In this document: one piece after another, positions 42,407 through 52,446 of the stretch | How the letters are laid out: the number at the start of each line of letters is the position of its first letter | How positions within the stretch are numbered: position 1 is the first letter of the stretch | Source: Gaiellasilicea sp963705515 | Lineage (GTDB): Bacteria; Actinomycetota; Thermoleophilia; Gaiellales; Gaiellaceae | NCBI GenBank assembly: GCA_963705515.1 | Contig: CAVPJV010000009.1 | Coordinates: 744,001-808,000, forward strand | Reading direction: 5' to 3' | DNA length: 64,000 nt | The notes under the pieces: generated by a model | What the model was told of the DNA's origin: nothing | What the model saw: the letters and a program-made list of their open reading frames with translations, nothing else | Database searches by the model: none | Position numbers and translations under genes: made by a program

Positions 42407-43096
42407 GTGGCACACGGTCAGGGACATTCGGTCGACGAGTACCTCGAGACCATCTACTTTCTGGCCTTCCCGATCGGCGAGTACCGTCCCGATCCAAACA
42501 GCTCCTCGGCGATCGCCTCCAGGGTCGCGGAGATGCTCGGCGTCTCGCGCGCGTCGGCCGGCGAGATGCTGAGGCGGCTCGAGGCCGATGGGCTCGTCGA
42601 GCGCGGCGAGCACAAGGAGGCGATCCTGACCGAGACGGGGATCGAGCGGGCCGAGCGCGTTGTCCGCAAGCACCGCATCATCGAGCGCCTGCTGACCGAC
42701 TTCATGGGCTACACGCCGGGCGAGGCGCACGTGCACGCCGACGAGCTCGGTGACACGTTCACGGACGACATGGTCGAGCGAATCGAGGTCCGGCTCGGCA
42801 ACCCGGACCGCTGCCCGCACGGGTGGCCGATCGACCCCGCGTTCGAGCAGCTGGAGAACAAGGAGCTGGCGCCGCTCGCCGACCTCGACGTCGGCCGCGA
42901 GGCGGAGATCGTCCGGCTCGCCGAGCACGACGGTGAGCTCCTGCACTGGTTCTACGACGAAGGCTTCACGCCCGGAGCACACGTGGTCATCCGCGAGGCG
43001 CAGCCCGCCGCGGGCCAGTTCAAGGTGCTGCTCAGCGGCAATGAGCGCGCGATCGGCGAGAAGGCTGCAGCCGGCCTCTACGTCCGCCCCAGCTAG
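42407..43096 (+). CDS. DtxR/MntR-type metal-dependent regulator
   Basis: The 229-residue protein, started at GTG 42407, has an N-terminal winged helix (VDEYLETIYFLAF, SSAIASRVAEMLGVSRASAGEM, RLEADGLVERGEH), a metal/dimerisation domain (HADELGDTFTDDMVERIE) and a C-terminal SH3-like domain (PGAHVVIREAQP). DtxR proteins repress iron or manganese genes when metal is bound. It stands divergent from priA; its stop is part of the hairpin element that follows. The metal cannot be judged. Confidence 0.9.
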   Translation: MAHGQGHSVDEYLETIYFLAFPIGEYRPDPNSSSAIASRVAEMLGVSRASAGEMLRRLEADGLVERGEHKEAILTETGIERAERVVRKHRIIERLLTDFMGYTPGEAHVHADELGDTFTDDMVERIEVRLGNPDRCPHGWPIDPAFEQLENKELAPLADLDVGREAEIVRLAEHDGELLHWFYDEGFTPGAHVVIREAQPAAGQFKVLLSGNERAIGEKAAAGLYVRPS

Positions 43097-43260
43097 GAGG
43101 GTTTGGCGGAATGGCGCTCGCCGTCGGGGTGTGCTGGCCGCTCCGGGGCAAGGACGCAGGGAGCGCCGATAGCCGAAGCTATCGGCGCGACTGAGGACGC
43201 CGCATCGGGGCGGGCAGCACGGCCCGGCGGCTCAGCCGCTATTTCGCCAAACCCTCCTAG
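43093..43260. mobile_element. MITE-like hairpin element, 168 bp, with 16-bp inverted ends and CTAG borders
   Basis: The left end after CTAG is GAGGGTTTGGCGGAAT and the right end is ATTTCGCCAAACCCTC then CTAG, matching as inverted repeats at 15 of 16 positions. The interior continues as an imperfect long inverted repeat with a perfect apex stem GCGCCGATAGC around CGAA (43163-43188). It carries no ORF of note. The two CTAG copies could be a target duplication. The stop codons of both flanking convergent genes lie in these CTAG borders. Confidence 0.7.
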
Positions 43261-45072
43261 GCCAGACGCTCCGCCAGCTTCCGCGCGTTCAGGTGCGCGA
43301 TCGCCTCGATCGTGACCATCGGGTTGACGCCGGAGGCGGTCGGGAATGCGGAGCCGTCGGCGACCACGAGGTTGCGGACGTCCCATGTCTCGCCGCTCGG
43401 AGAGGCCGCAGAGCTGTCCGGCGATGCGCCCATGCGGGCCGAGCCCATGATGTGGAACGAGTAGAGCGAGCCGCGGCCGGGGCCGAAGCGGAACGCGCCC
43501 GCCGGGAAACCTTCGGCCCAGCGCTGCATCCGTGCGTTCGCGGTGAAGATCTCGCGCGCGCCGGCGGCCGCCATGACGCGGCCTGCGCCTTCGATCCCCG
43601 CCGTCAGGCGGCGCGCATCGTCCTCGGCCAGCCGGTAGGTCGCGATCGCCTCGCGGTCGCGCCCGATCCGAACCCGCCCGGCGCCGCTGTCGCGCGGGAT
43701 CACTGCGATCAGCGAGAGCCGCGGCAGGCTCGCCATCAGCCGGGAGTGAGCCGCGGCGCCCTCCCACGGCAGCGCCGCAGTCAGCAGCGCCGGGTGCAAC
43801 GGCACCGTCTCGAGCTTGACGCCGTAGCCGCCGTCGAGGAAGCGGAACTGGTCCGAGTAGAGCGCCTGCAGCGTCCCCTCCCACGGCCGGATCTCCTCCT
43901 CGAAGATGCCGAAGACCGCGGTCGCCGGGTGCAGCCGAAGTCCGCGGCCGACGTTCGGGTTCGTCAGGCCGGAGCGGAGCAGCAAGGCCGGCGTCTCGAT
44001 CGCGCCCGCCGCCGCGACGACCGCGCGGCAGCGGACCTGAACCGGGCCGGCGTCGACGCCTGCCGCAGCACCGTTCTCGACGAGCACGCGCCGCGCCTTC
44101 GCGCCAACCACGATCCGCGCTCCTGCGCCGGCGGCGTCCTCGAGCCAGGTCCGCAGCGTCGACTGCTTCGCCCCGAGCGGGCAGCCGTAGCCGCACGAGC
44201 CGCAGACGACGCCCTGCTCGCAGCCGACGACGTCGCGCGGCATCGCCTCGACGTGCCAGCCGAGCGCCTCGAGCCCGCGCGCCATCGCCTCGTCGCGCCG
44301 CGACGGCCGGTTGTGGTCGGTGTTGACCCCGAGCCGAGCACAGACCGCGTCCAGGCTCGGCCCGAGCTCGGCCGATGGAAAGCCCAGCCCCTCCCATTCC
44401 GCGAGGACGTCGTCGGGCGTGCGAAAGGACGTCGTGTAGTTGACGACCGTGCCACCGCCGAGGCAGGCGCCGGCGATCAGCGCCACGCCCTGATCGTCGG
44501 TCGCGGCCGCACCGCCGCCGCGGTAGAGACGCCGGAGGCCGGCGCGCTCGGCTCCGTCGAAGTCGCGTTCCGACCAGTAGCCGCCCGCCTCGAGCACGAC
44601 GACGTCGAGACCGGCCTGGGCGAGCACCGCGGCAGCCACGCCGCCCCCAGCCCCTGAGCCGACGACGCAGACGTCGCACACGAGCTCGAGCCCGTCGGCC
44701 GCCTCGATCGGCTCGAGCCGCGGCCCGGGCGCGTCCGCACGAGCACCGAGCGGGCCGGGGTAGCCGATCTCCTCCCAGCGACCCGGAAGCAGGTACGCGA
44801 AGGCGAGCGCCGCCTTCCGCAGCGCCTGGAAGCCGGTTCTGAGCACTGGCACGGGGCTGTCGCGCCACAGCCGCAGCACGCTCTCGCGCCGGGCCTGCGG
44901 CAGGCGCGAGTACCCAGGGAGCCAGGTTCGCAGGAGCAGGAGCAGCCGCTGCCGCTCGCGGGCGGTCAGATCGTGGTCGATCGCGTCGAGGACGGCGTCG
45001 GGCACGCCCTGCGCGACCGCACCCGGCGCGAACGTCTCGCAGATCGCGTCGAGCGAGCGCAGGCGCGCGGAG

Positions 45073-46320
<1,248 letters not shown>

Positions 46321-46362
46321 GAGCGCCGAAGTCTAGCCAGCAGCTCGGTTCGGCCGGTTGGG

Positions 46363-47319
46363 CTACTCGGTCGTCGGCTGGCGGCGCATCAGATTGCCGA
46401 CGAGCTCGTGCAGCGGCTGGCCGCCGAGCACCGCGCAGACGCCGTTCGTGATCGGCAGCTCGATCCCGAGCCGGTGCGAGAGGTCGCGGAGGACCGGCGC
46501 CGTCGTCAGGCCCTCGACCGTCATCCCGATCTGGCGGACGGCCTCGTCGGGAGCGGCGCCCTGCGCGATGAGCTCCCCGGCGCGGCGGTTGCGGCCGACA
46601 GGCGACCAGCAGGTGACGACGAGGTCGCCCATGCCGGCGAGGCCGGCAAACGTCTCCTCCTTGCCGCCGGCGGCGACCGCGAGCCGGGCCATCTCCGCGA
46701 GCCCGCGCGCGACGAGGGCGGCCTTCGCGTTGTCGCCGAGCGCGAGGCCGTCGGCGCCGCCGGCCGCGAGCCCGATCACGTTCTTCGCGGCGGCACAGAG
46801 CTCGACGCCGATCACGTCGTCGTTGCTGTAGACACGGAACGTGACGGAGGTGATCGCCGCCTGCAGGTCGAGGGCGAGCTGCTCGTCCTCGCTCGCGATC
46901 ACGGCTGCGGCCGGGAGGTCGCGGGCGATCTCGTCTGCGATGTTCGGGCCGGAGAGGACGGCGACCGGCCTGCCCTCGACCAGCGTCGAGAGGCGCTCGC
47001 CGGTCGCCGGGTCGAGACCCTTCGTCAGGGAGAGGACCGGCGCGTCGCCCGGGAGTGCCCTGACGACGTTGCCGTAGACCGCGCTCGGAACGGCGACGAC
47101 GACGAGCTCGGCGTCCTCGATCGACGCCTCCTCGATCGTCGTCGCGGTGACCCCGCGCAGGTCGCAGTGCGCCAGGTAGCGCGGGTTGCGGTGCGTCTCC
47201 TCGATCGCCTGTGCCTGCTCGGCGTCGCGGCACGCGAGCGTGACGTCGTGCTCCCGATTCACCAGCACTCGCGAGAACGCTGTGCCCCACGAGCCGCCGC
47301 CCACGACGACGACCTTCAC
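46363..47319 (-). CDS. gpsA: glycerol-3-phosphate dehydrogenase [NAD(P)+]
   Basis: The 318-residue protein has MKVVVVGGGSWGTAFSRVL (Rossmann), VLSLTKGLDPATGERLS, and the catalytic AAAKNVIGLAAGGADG segment with Lys. It reduces dihydroxyacetone phosphate to sn-glycerol-3-P, the backbone for PlsX/PlsY/PlsC. The start overlaps the der stop by four bases; plsC-der-gpsA is a lipid and ribosome cluster seen in other bacteria. Confidence 0.97.
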   Translation of the reverse strand: MKVVVVGGGSWGTAFSRVLVNREHDVTLACRDAEQAQAIEETHRNPRYLAHCDLRGVTATTIEEASIEDAELVVVAVPSAVYGNVVRALPGDAPVLSLTKGLDPATGERLSTLVEGRPVAVLSGPNIADEIARDLPAAAVIASEDEQLALDLQAAITSVTFRVYSNDDVIGVELCAAAKNVIGLAAGGADGLALGDNAKAALVARGLAEMARLAVAAGGKEETFAGLAGMGDLVVTCWSPVGRNRRAGELIAQGAAPDEAVRQIGMTVEGLTTAPVLRDLSHRLGIELPITNGVCAVLGGQPLHELVGNLMRRQPTTE

Positions 47320-48650
47320 GACCGCTGGACGAAGTCGATCGAGACGGGCACGCCGGCGAGGTTAAACCGTTTGCGCAGCTCGTTCTCGACCCAGTACGCG
47401 TAGTCGCGCGTGACGAGACCGGGGTCGTTGACATGGATCCGGATCCGCGGCGGACGCGTCGAGACCTGCGTGCCGTAGAGAAGGTTGAGGCGCTTTCCCT
47501 TCGAGGACGGCGGCTGGCGAGCCTGCCGCAGCTCCGCCAGCGCATTGTTCAGCGCGGGCGTCGGGATCCGGCCGGTGTGCTTCTCGAACAGGTCGGCGGT
47601 GTACTGGAGCAGGCGGTCGAGCCCGCGGCCGGTCTTCGAGGAGACGGCGATCAGCGGCGGTCGCTGCCGCAGCTTCGCCTCGATCCTCGGCCGCACGTCC
47701 TCGATCGTGACGTCGGTCTCGTCCCACTTCGCGAGCACGACGAGCGTCGAGTTGCCGGCCTTCCGGGCCACGTCGGCGACGGTGAGATCCTGGTCGACGA
47801 TCCCCTCGCTCGCGTCGATCAGGACGAGCGCCACATCGGCCCGCTCGGCGGCTTCGAGCGCACGCAGCTCCGAGTAGTAGTCGATCCCCTGGCGCTGCTT
47901 TCGCTTTCGCCGCAGGCCGGCCGTGTCGACCAGCTGGAAGATCCGCCCGTCCCGCTCGAGGATCGTGTCGACGGTGTCCCGGGTCGTGCCGGGCACATCG
48001 GAGACGATGACGCGCTCCGCGCCGACGAGGGCGTTGAGCAGCGACGACTTGCCGACGTTGGGACGCCCGAGGATCGCGACGCGGATCGCTTCGTCGCCGA
48101 CCTGCGTCGGGCCCTCGCCGGGGAGCAGGTCGACGACGCGGTCGAGCAGGTCGCCGGTGCCGTGGCCGTGCAGGGCGGAGAGCGGGAACGGGTCGCCGAG
48201 TCCGAGCTTGTGGAACTCGACCGCCTCGAGGTCCTTGCGCGGGTCGTCGATCTTGTTCGCGAGCACGATCACCGGCTTCTTCGAGGCCCGCAGGGTGACC
48301 GCCAGCTCCTCGTCGCCCGGCGTGATCCCGTGCCGGGCGTCGACGACGAAGAGGACGAGGTCGGCCTCCGCGATCGCCGCGCGCGCCTGCTTCGCGATCT
48401 CGGGGCTGAACGGGTCGGTGGCCAGGTCGTCGACGCCGCCCGTGTCGATCAGGAGGAAATGCTTGCCGTTCCAGTCCGCGAGCAGCTCCTTGCGGTCGCG
48501 GGTGACGCCGGGCGTCTCGTGCACGACCGCCTGCCGCGACTCGGTCAGCCGGTTGATCAACGTCGACTTGCCGACGTTCGGGAAACCGACGATCGCGACC
48601 GTGCCGATGATCTCGGGCTGGGGCTCGGGAGTGTCGGTGGTCTCGTTCAT
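47316..48650 (-). CDS. der: ribosome biogenesis GTPase Der (EngA)
   Basis: The 444-residue protein has two tandem GTPase domains: GFPNVGKSTLINRL and GRPNVGKSSLLNAL, with ETPGVTRD and VPGTTRDTV switch segments, then a C-terminal KH-like domain ending FVQRS. Der acts in 50S assembly. ATG 48650 overlaps the plsC stop by four bases; an upstream extension of the frame lies inside plsC and is discarded. Confidence 0.98.
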   Translation of the reverse strand: MNETTDTPEPQPEIIGTVAIVGFPNVGKSTLINRLTESRQAVVHETPGVTRDRKELLADWNGKHFLLIDTGGVDDLATDPFSPEIAKQARAAIAEADLVLFVVDARHGITPGDEELAVTLRASKKPVIVLANKIDDPRKDLEAVEFHKLGLGDPFPLSALHGHGTGDLLDRVVDLLPGEGPTQVGDEAIRVAILGRPNVGKSSLLNALVGAERVIVSDVPGTTRDTVDTILERDGRIFQLVDTAGLRRKRKQRQGIDYYSELRALEAAERADVALVLIDASEGIVDQDLTVADVARKAGNSTLVVLAKWDETDVTIEDVRPRIEAKLRQRPPLIAVSSKTGRGLDRLLQYTADLFEKHTGRIPTPALNNALAELRQARQPPSSKGKRLNLLYGTQVSTRPPRIRIHVNDPGLVTRDYAYWVENELRKRFNLAGVPVSIDFVQRS

Positions 48651-49297
48651 GCCGGGGGTGTCGCGTGCGTCGGCCGGCCGAGCGCGTGCATCTCGCCGAG
48701 CCAGGCGTGCAGGCCGTGGATCCGGGTTTGCACCTCGGCGGAGGCCTCGCGGTAGCCCTTCCCGTTCTTCGGCAGCCCGTCGAAGCTCAGCGGCTCTCCC
48801 CACGCGACCGAGATCGGGTGCCAGTTGCCGGGCTTCCAGTCGTACGAGCCGTAGATCGCGGCAGGGATGACCGGAACGTCCTCCTGGATCGCGACCATGG
48901 CCGCGCCGGGCTGGACCTGTCCCGGGACGCCGTTCAGCTGCCGCGTCCCCTCGACGAAGAGGCCGAGCGCGTGGCCCTCACGAACCGACTCGCGCATCTG
49001 CCGGACCGCCTCGCGGTCGGACTCGCCGCGACGGACGGAGATCGTCCCGAAGCTGCGGAGCAGCTCGCCGAGGCCTGGGATCCGATGCGCCTCGACCTTG
49101 GCGACGAAGGTCATCGGCCGCGGCGAGAGCAGGCCGAACACGGGCGGGTCGATCCAGTGGAAGTGGTTGAAGGCGAGCACGACGCCGCCTGTGCGCGGCA
49201 CGCGCTCGGCGCCGTAGTTGCGGAGCGGCGTCAGCAGCCTGACGAGGGTGCCGATCGTGTACCGGCCGACCGTCCAGACGGTGTCGGCGCTGCTCAT
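48647..49297 (-). CDS. plsC: 1-acyl-sn-glycerol-3-phosphate acyltransferase (PlsC)
   Basis: The 216-residue enzyme has the HX4D motif in AFNHFHWIDPPVF, FGTISVRRGESDREA and the GLFVEGTRQ motif (EGTR), typical of LPAAT proteins. It acylates lysophosphatidate in the membrane. There is one possible hydrophobic N-terminal segment (YTIGTLVRLLTPL). Its start codon is inside a perfect 14-bp inverted repeat at 49292-49320. Confidence 0.93.
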   Translation of the reverse strand: MSSADTVWTVGRYTIGTLVRLLTPLRNYGAERVPRTGGVVLAFNHFHWIDPPVFGLLSPRPMTFVAKVEAHRIPGLGELLRSFGTISVRRGESDREAVRQMRESVREGHALGLFVEGTRQLNGVPGQVQPGAAMVAIQEDVPVIPAAIYGSYDWKPGNWHPISVAWGEPLSFDGLPKNGKGYREASAEVQTRIHGLHAWLGEMHALGRPTHATPPA

Positions 49298-49320
49298 CGG
49301 CCGAGCCTCGGCCGATGAGC
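49292..49320 (-). promoter_or_regulatory. perfect inverted repeat spanning plsC start codon
   Basis: GCTCATCGGCCGAG, one base, then its exact reverse complement. The plsC ATG (49295-49297) lies in the left arm, so in mRNA the start codon would pair with bases upstream. This could limit translation, or only reflect inserted repeat DNA. No clear Shine-Dalgarno is visible in the stem. Confidence 0.6.
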
Positions 49321-49330
49321 TTTAGGGGGT

Positions 49331-49356
49331 GTGGGGGAACTTGGAAGTTCCCCCAC
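49331..49356. repeat. GTGGGGGAA hairpin, copy 1
   Basis: GTGGGGGAACTT-GG-AAGTTCCCCCAC is a perfect 12-bp stem with a 2-base centre. It lies between cmk and plsC. Related hairpins are at 49377 and 56541. Confidence 0.85.
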
Positions 49357-49376
49357 AGAGCCGAAGCAGGGGGCTC

Positions 49377-49401
49377 GTGCGGGAAACATGGTTTCCCCCA
49401 C
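49377..49401. repeat. GTGGGGGAA hairpin, copy 2
   Basis: GTGCGGGAAAC, three bases, GTTTCCCCCAC: 11-bp arms with one mismatch. Twenty bases from copy 1, in the cmk-plsC gap (49298-49427), which contains no gene. Confidence 0.8.
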
Positions 49402-49427
49402 GGGAGCGAGCCGAAGGCGAGCGACGG

Positions 49428-50060
49428 TCATGCCGTGTTCTGGGCGACGACGATCTGCTCGATCCGCGCGACGACCTCGTCGACTTCGAGGTCGGTCGTA
49501 TCGATCTGGATCGCGTCCTCGGCCGGCCTCATGTTGACGGCGTCCTTCTCGTCGCGGAGCCGCAGGTCGGTTGCGAGCGCATCGGCGCCGATCCCGGGCC
49601 GCTCCGACGAGCGCCTGGCGGCGCGAGTCCGCTCGTCGGCCACGAGGTAAACCTTTACCTGAGCTTGAGGTGCCACGACCGTGCCGATGTCGCGCCCCTC
49701 GATGACGACGTTGCCCTCGCTCCCGAGCGCGCGCTGGCGCTCCCGCATCACCTCGCGCACCTGCGGGTGCCGCGCCACGACGGGGACGAGCTTGTCGATG
49801 TCGGGCTTGCGGATCGAGGAGGTGACGTCGCTGCCGTCGATGAAGACGCGGCCGTGCTCGTCGAAGCCGACAGGGTGCTCGGCGGCGAGCGCGGCCAGCT
49901 CGCCGGCCAGGTCGAGCGCGACGCCACGGCGCCGCGCCAGCCAGGTCAGCGCGCGGTACATCGCCCCCGTGTCGAGGTAGCGGAACCCGAGCCGCTCGGC
50001 GAGGAGCCGTGCGACCGTGCTCTTGCCGGCCCCTGCGGGCCCGTCGATGGCGACGATCAT
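49428..50060 (-). CDS. cmk: cytidylate kinase
   Basis: The 210-residue protein starts MIVAIDGPAGAGKSTVARLLAE (P-loop), then YLDTGAMYRALTWLA and GRDIGTVVAPQAQVKVYL, all CMP-kinase marks. It phosphorylates CMP/dCMP. The start shares one base with the aroA stop; aroA-cmk is a common pair, and der-plsC follow downstream. Confidence 0.97.
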   Translation of the reverse strand: MIVAIDGPAGAGKSTVARLLAERLGFRYLDTGAMYRALTWLARRRGVALDLAGELAALAAEHPVGFDEHGRVFIDGSDVTSSIRKPDIDKLVPVVARHPQVREVMRERQRALGSEGNVVIEGRDIGTVVAPQAQVKVYLVADERTRAARRSSERPGIGADALATDLRLRDEKDAVNMRPAEDAIQIDTTDLEVDEVVARIEQIVVAQNTA

Positions 50061-51352
50061 CAGGAAGTGGTCGCTCTCAGTGAGTCGAGCAGGTCGTAGA
50101 AGCCGGGGAAGCTTACCGCCGCTGCCGACGCGCCCTCGACCTCCACCCCCTCCCGCGAGACGAGCCCGGTGATCGCGCCCAGCATCGCGATCCGGTGATC
50201 ACCGCGGGCGTCGAAGGTGCCGCCGCCCCGGATCCGGGACGGAACGCCGCGGACAGTGAAGCCGTCCGGGGTTGCACGGATGTGGCCGCCGAGGCTGCGG
50301 AGCCCGTCCACGACGGCTTCGATCCGGTCGCTCTCCTTCGCGCGCAGCTCGGCGGCGCCGCGGAGCGCGCTGTCGCCGTGTGCGTGCACCGCGAGGAGGG
50401 CGAAGAGGGGCAGCTCGTCGACCAGCAGCGGCACCTCGGCCGCGCCGATCGTCGTGCCGACGAGCTCGGACGGGCGGACGTCGAGGTCGCCCGCAGGCTC
50501 GCCGCCGATTCGCCGCCGGTTGAAGACGGTGATGTTCGCGCCCATCCGCTCGAGCACGACGAGCAGTCCTGTACGGCGCGGGTTCAGATTGACGCCGTGG
50601 ATCGTCAGCTCGGAGCCGGCGAGCAGCGTCGCGGCGACGATGAACGGCGCGGCGGAGGAGAAATCGCCCGGAATCTCGACGTCGCCGAGCTCGAGCCGCT
50701 CCGTCGGCGCAACCGAGACGCTGCGCGGCTTCCGCGTCACCCGCACGCCGGCCTGCGCGAGCATGTTCTCGGTGTGGTCGCGCGTGGGCAGCGGCTCCTC
50801 GACCGTCGTCTCGCCGCCCTCGGCGTAGAGCCCGGCGAGGAGCACGGCCGACTTCACCTGCGCGCTCGCGACCGGCAGCTCGTAGGTGATCGGCGTCAGC
50901 GCGCCGCCCTCGACCGTGAACGGGGCACGGCCGTCCGTCGTCTCGACGGTCGCCGCCATCTGCCGCAGCGGCTCCGCGATCCGCTCCATCGGCCGGGAGC
51001 GCAGCGACTCGTCGCCGGTGAGCTCGAAGCGGCCCTCCTGGCCGGCGAGCAGCCCCGGGAGCAGGCGCATCAGCGTCCCCGCGTTGCCGCAGTCGAGCGG
51101 CTGCTTCGGCGCCTTCAGCCCGCGCAGGCCGGCGCCGAAGACCCGCAGCGTCTCGGGATCGGCCTCGTAGACGCGAACGCCGAGGTCGCGTACCGCGTTG
51201 ATCGTCGCCTCGGTGTCCTCGGAGCGGCCGAAGCCGGTGATCCGCGTCTCGCCCTCCCCCACTGCCGCGAGCAGGACGGCGCGGTGCGAGAACGACTTGT
51301 CGCCCGGGACCGCGATGTGCCCCGAGATCGCAGCCGCGGGCTCGATCTTCAC
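50060..51352 (-). CDS. aroA: 3-phosphoshikimate 1-carboxyvinyltransferase (EPSP synthase)
   Basis: The 430-residue enzyme shows AVPGDKSFSHRAVLLAAV, DCGNAGTLMRLLPGLLAG (the phosphoshikimate-binding NAGTAxR-like site), LRSRPMERIAEPLRQMGA-like text and the C-terminal RAKESDRI and DGDHRIAM-like DHRIAMLGAI. It adds PEP to shikimate-3-phosphate. It sits with tyrA and aroF, giving part of the aromatic pathway; the rest is outside the window. Confidence 0.97.
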   Translation of the reverse strand: MKIEPAAAISGHIAVPGDKSFSHRAVLLAAVGEGETRITGFGRSEDTEATINAVRDLGVRVYEADPETLRVFGAGLRGLKAPKQPLDCGNAGTLMRLLPGLLAGQEGRFELTGDESLRSRPMERIAEPLRQMAATVETTDGRAPFTVEGGALTPITYELPVASAQVKSAVLLAGLYAEGGETTVEEPLPTRDHTENMLAQAGVRVTRKPRSVSVAPTERLELGDVEIPGDFSSAAPFIVAATLLAGSELTIHGVNLNPRRTGLLVVLERMGANITVFNRRRIGGEPAGDLDVRPSELVGTTIGAAEVPLLVDELPLFALLAVHAHGDSALRGAAELRAKESDRIEAVVDGLRSLGGHIRATPDGFTVRGVPSRIRGGGTFDARGDHRIAMLGAITGLVSREGVEVEGASAAAVSFPGFYDLLDSLRATTS

Positions 51353-52446
51353 GACTCGTCCTCGAGCACGGGCGCAACGACGACGCCGTAGCCCTGGCCC
51401 TCCAGCAGCGCTGCGGCGCGCGCGGCCTCGCCCTCGCCCGCGACGAGGATCGCGAGGGTACCGCCGCGCTCGCTGGAGAGATGCTGCAGGTCGAAGCCTG
51501 CGATGTTGATTCGCTCGGCGCCGAGCGCCTGCGCGATGCCGGCGATCACGCCCGGCCGGTCGGGCACGTGGACGCGGAGGCGCTGGAGCTCGCCGGCGTC
51601 GTCGTAGGCGGTCTCGAGCAGGCGGCGCCGGTTCGCCGACGCCTCGCCGATCCAGCGGGCGAGGAAGCCGGCGTCGCCCTCGGCCAGCGCGGCCTCGACC
51701 TGCTCGATCCGGCGCCGGTACTCGGCGAGCGAGGCGGCGAGTGCCTCGCGGTTCTCGAGGAAGATGTCGACCCAGATCCGCGGGTTCGCGCCGGCGACGC
51801 GGGTCATGTCCCGGAGCGAGCCGCCCGCCGCGTCGAGCGGGTCGTGACCGTCGATCTTGCCGCCGCCGGCCTGGTTCAGGAGCACGTTCGCCAGCGCGTG
51901 CGGCAGGTGGCTCGTGACCGCCACGAGCCGGTCATGCGCCTCCGGCGAGATCGCGACGGGAACGGCGCCGAGACCCGAGACGAAGCCGTGGAGCGTCGTG
52001 TAGCTGTCGGGGTCGGTCGCGGCGACCGGCGTCAGGAACCAGGTCGCTCCCTCGAAGATCTCCGCCGTCGCCCGCTCCGGGCCGCGCGCCTCGGAGCCGC
52101 AGATCGGATGGCCGCCGACGAAGCGCGCGACTCCGGCCGCCGCCTCGCAGACGCCGCCCTTGGTCGAGCCGACGTCGGTGACGGTGACCGACGGGCCGCT
52201 CGCGTCGAGCACTTCACGCACCTGGACAGGGAGTGCGGTCACCGGAGCGGCGACGACGGCAAGGTCCGCGCCCTCGAGCGCCGAGGCAAGATCCGGCATG
52301 GGCTCGACGGCGCCGCGCTCGGCAGCGGTCGCGAGGTGCGACGCGTCGGGGTCCCAGCCCGTCACGCGCTCTGCCCCCGCGCGGCGCGCGGCGAGCCCGA
52401 CCGACGCGCCGATCAGGCCCGTCCCGACGATCGCGACAGAGGTCAT
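51349..52446 (-). CDS. tyrA: prephenate dehydrogenase with C-terminal ACT domain
   Basis: The 365-residue protein has an N-terminal NAD fold (VAIVGTGLIGASVGLAARRAG), VTDVGSTKGGV, GGHPICGSEARGPE and HLPHALANVLL, the TyrA helical part. Residues from about 290 (RLRVHVPDRPGVIAGIAQAL) form an ACT domain, a likely tyrosine sensor. It oxidises prephenate to 4-hydroxyphenylpyruvate. It overlaps aroF and aroA by four bases each, so flux control and synthesis are in one unit. Confidence 0.95.
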   Translation of the reverse strand: MTSVAIVGTGLIGASVGLAARRAGAERVTGWDPDASHLATAAERGAVEPMPDLASALEGADLAVVAAPVTALPVQVREVLDASGPSVTVTDVGSTKGGVCEAAAGVARFVGGHPICGSEARGPERATAEIFEGATWFLTPVAATDPDSYTTLHGFVSGLGAVPVAISPEAHDRLVAVTSHLPHALANVLLNQAGGGKIDGHDPLDAAGGSLRDMTRVAGANPRIWVDIFLENREALAASLAEYRRRIEQVEAALAEGDAGFLARWIGEASANRRRLLETAYDDAGELQRLRVHVPDRPGVIAGIAQALGAERINIAGFDLQHLSSERGGTLAILVAGEGEAARAAALLEGQGYGVVVAPVLEDES

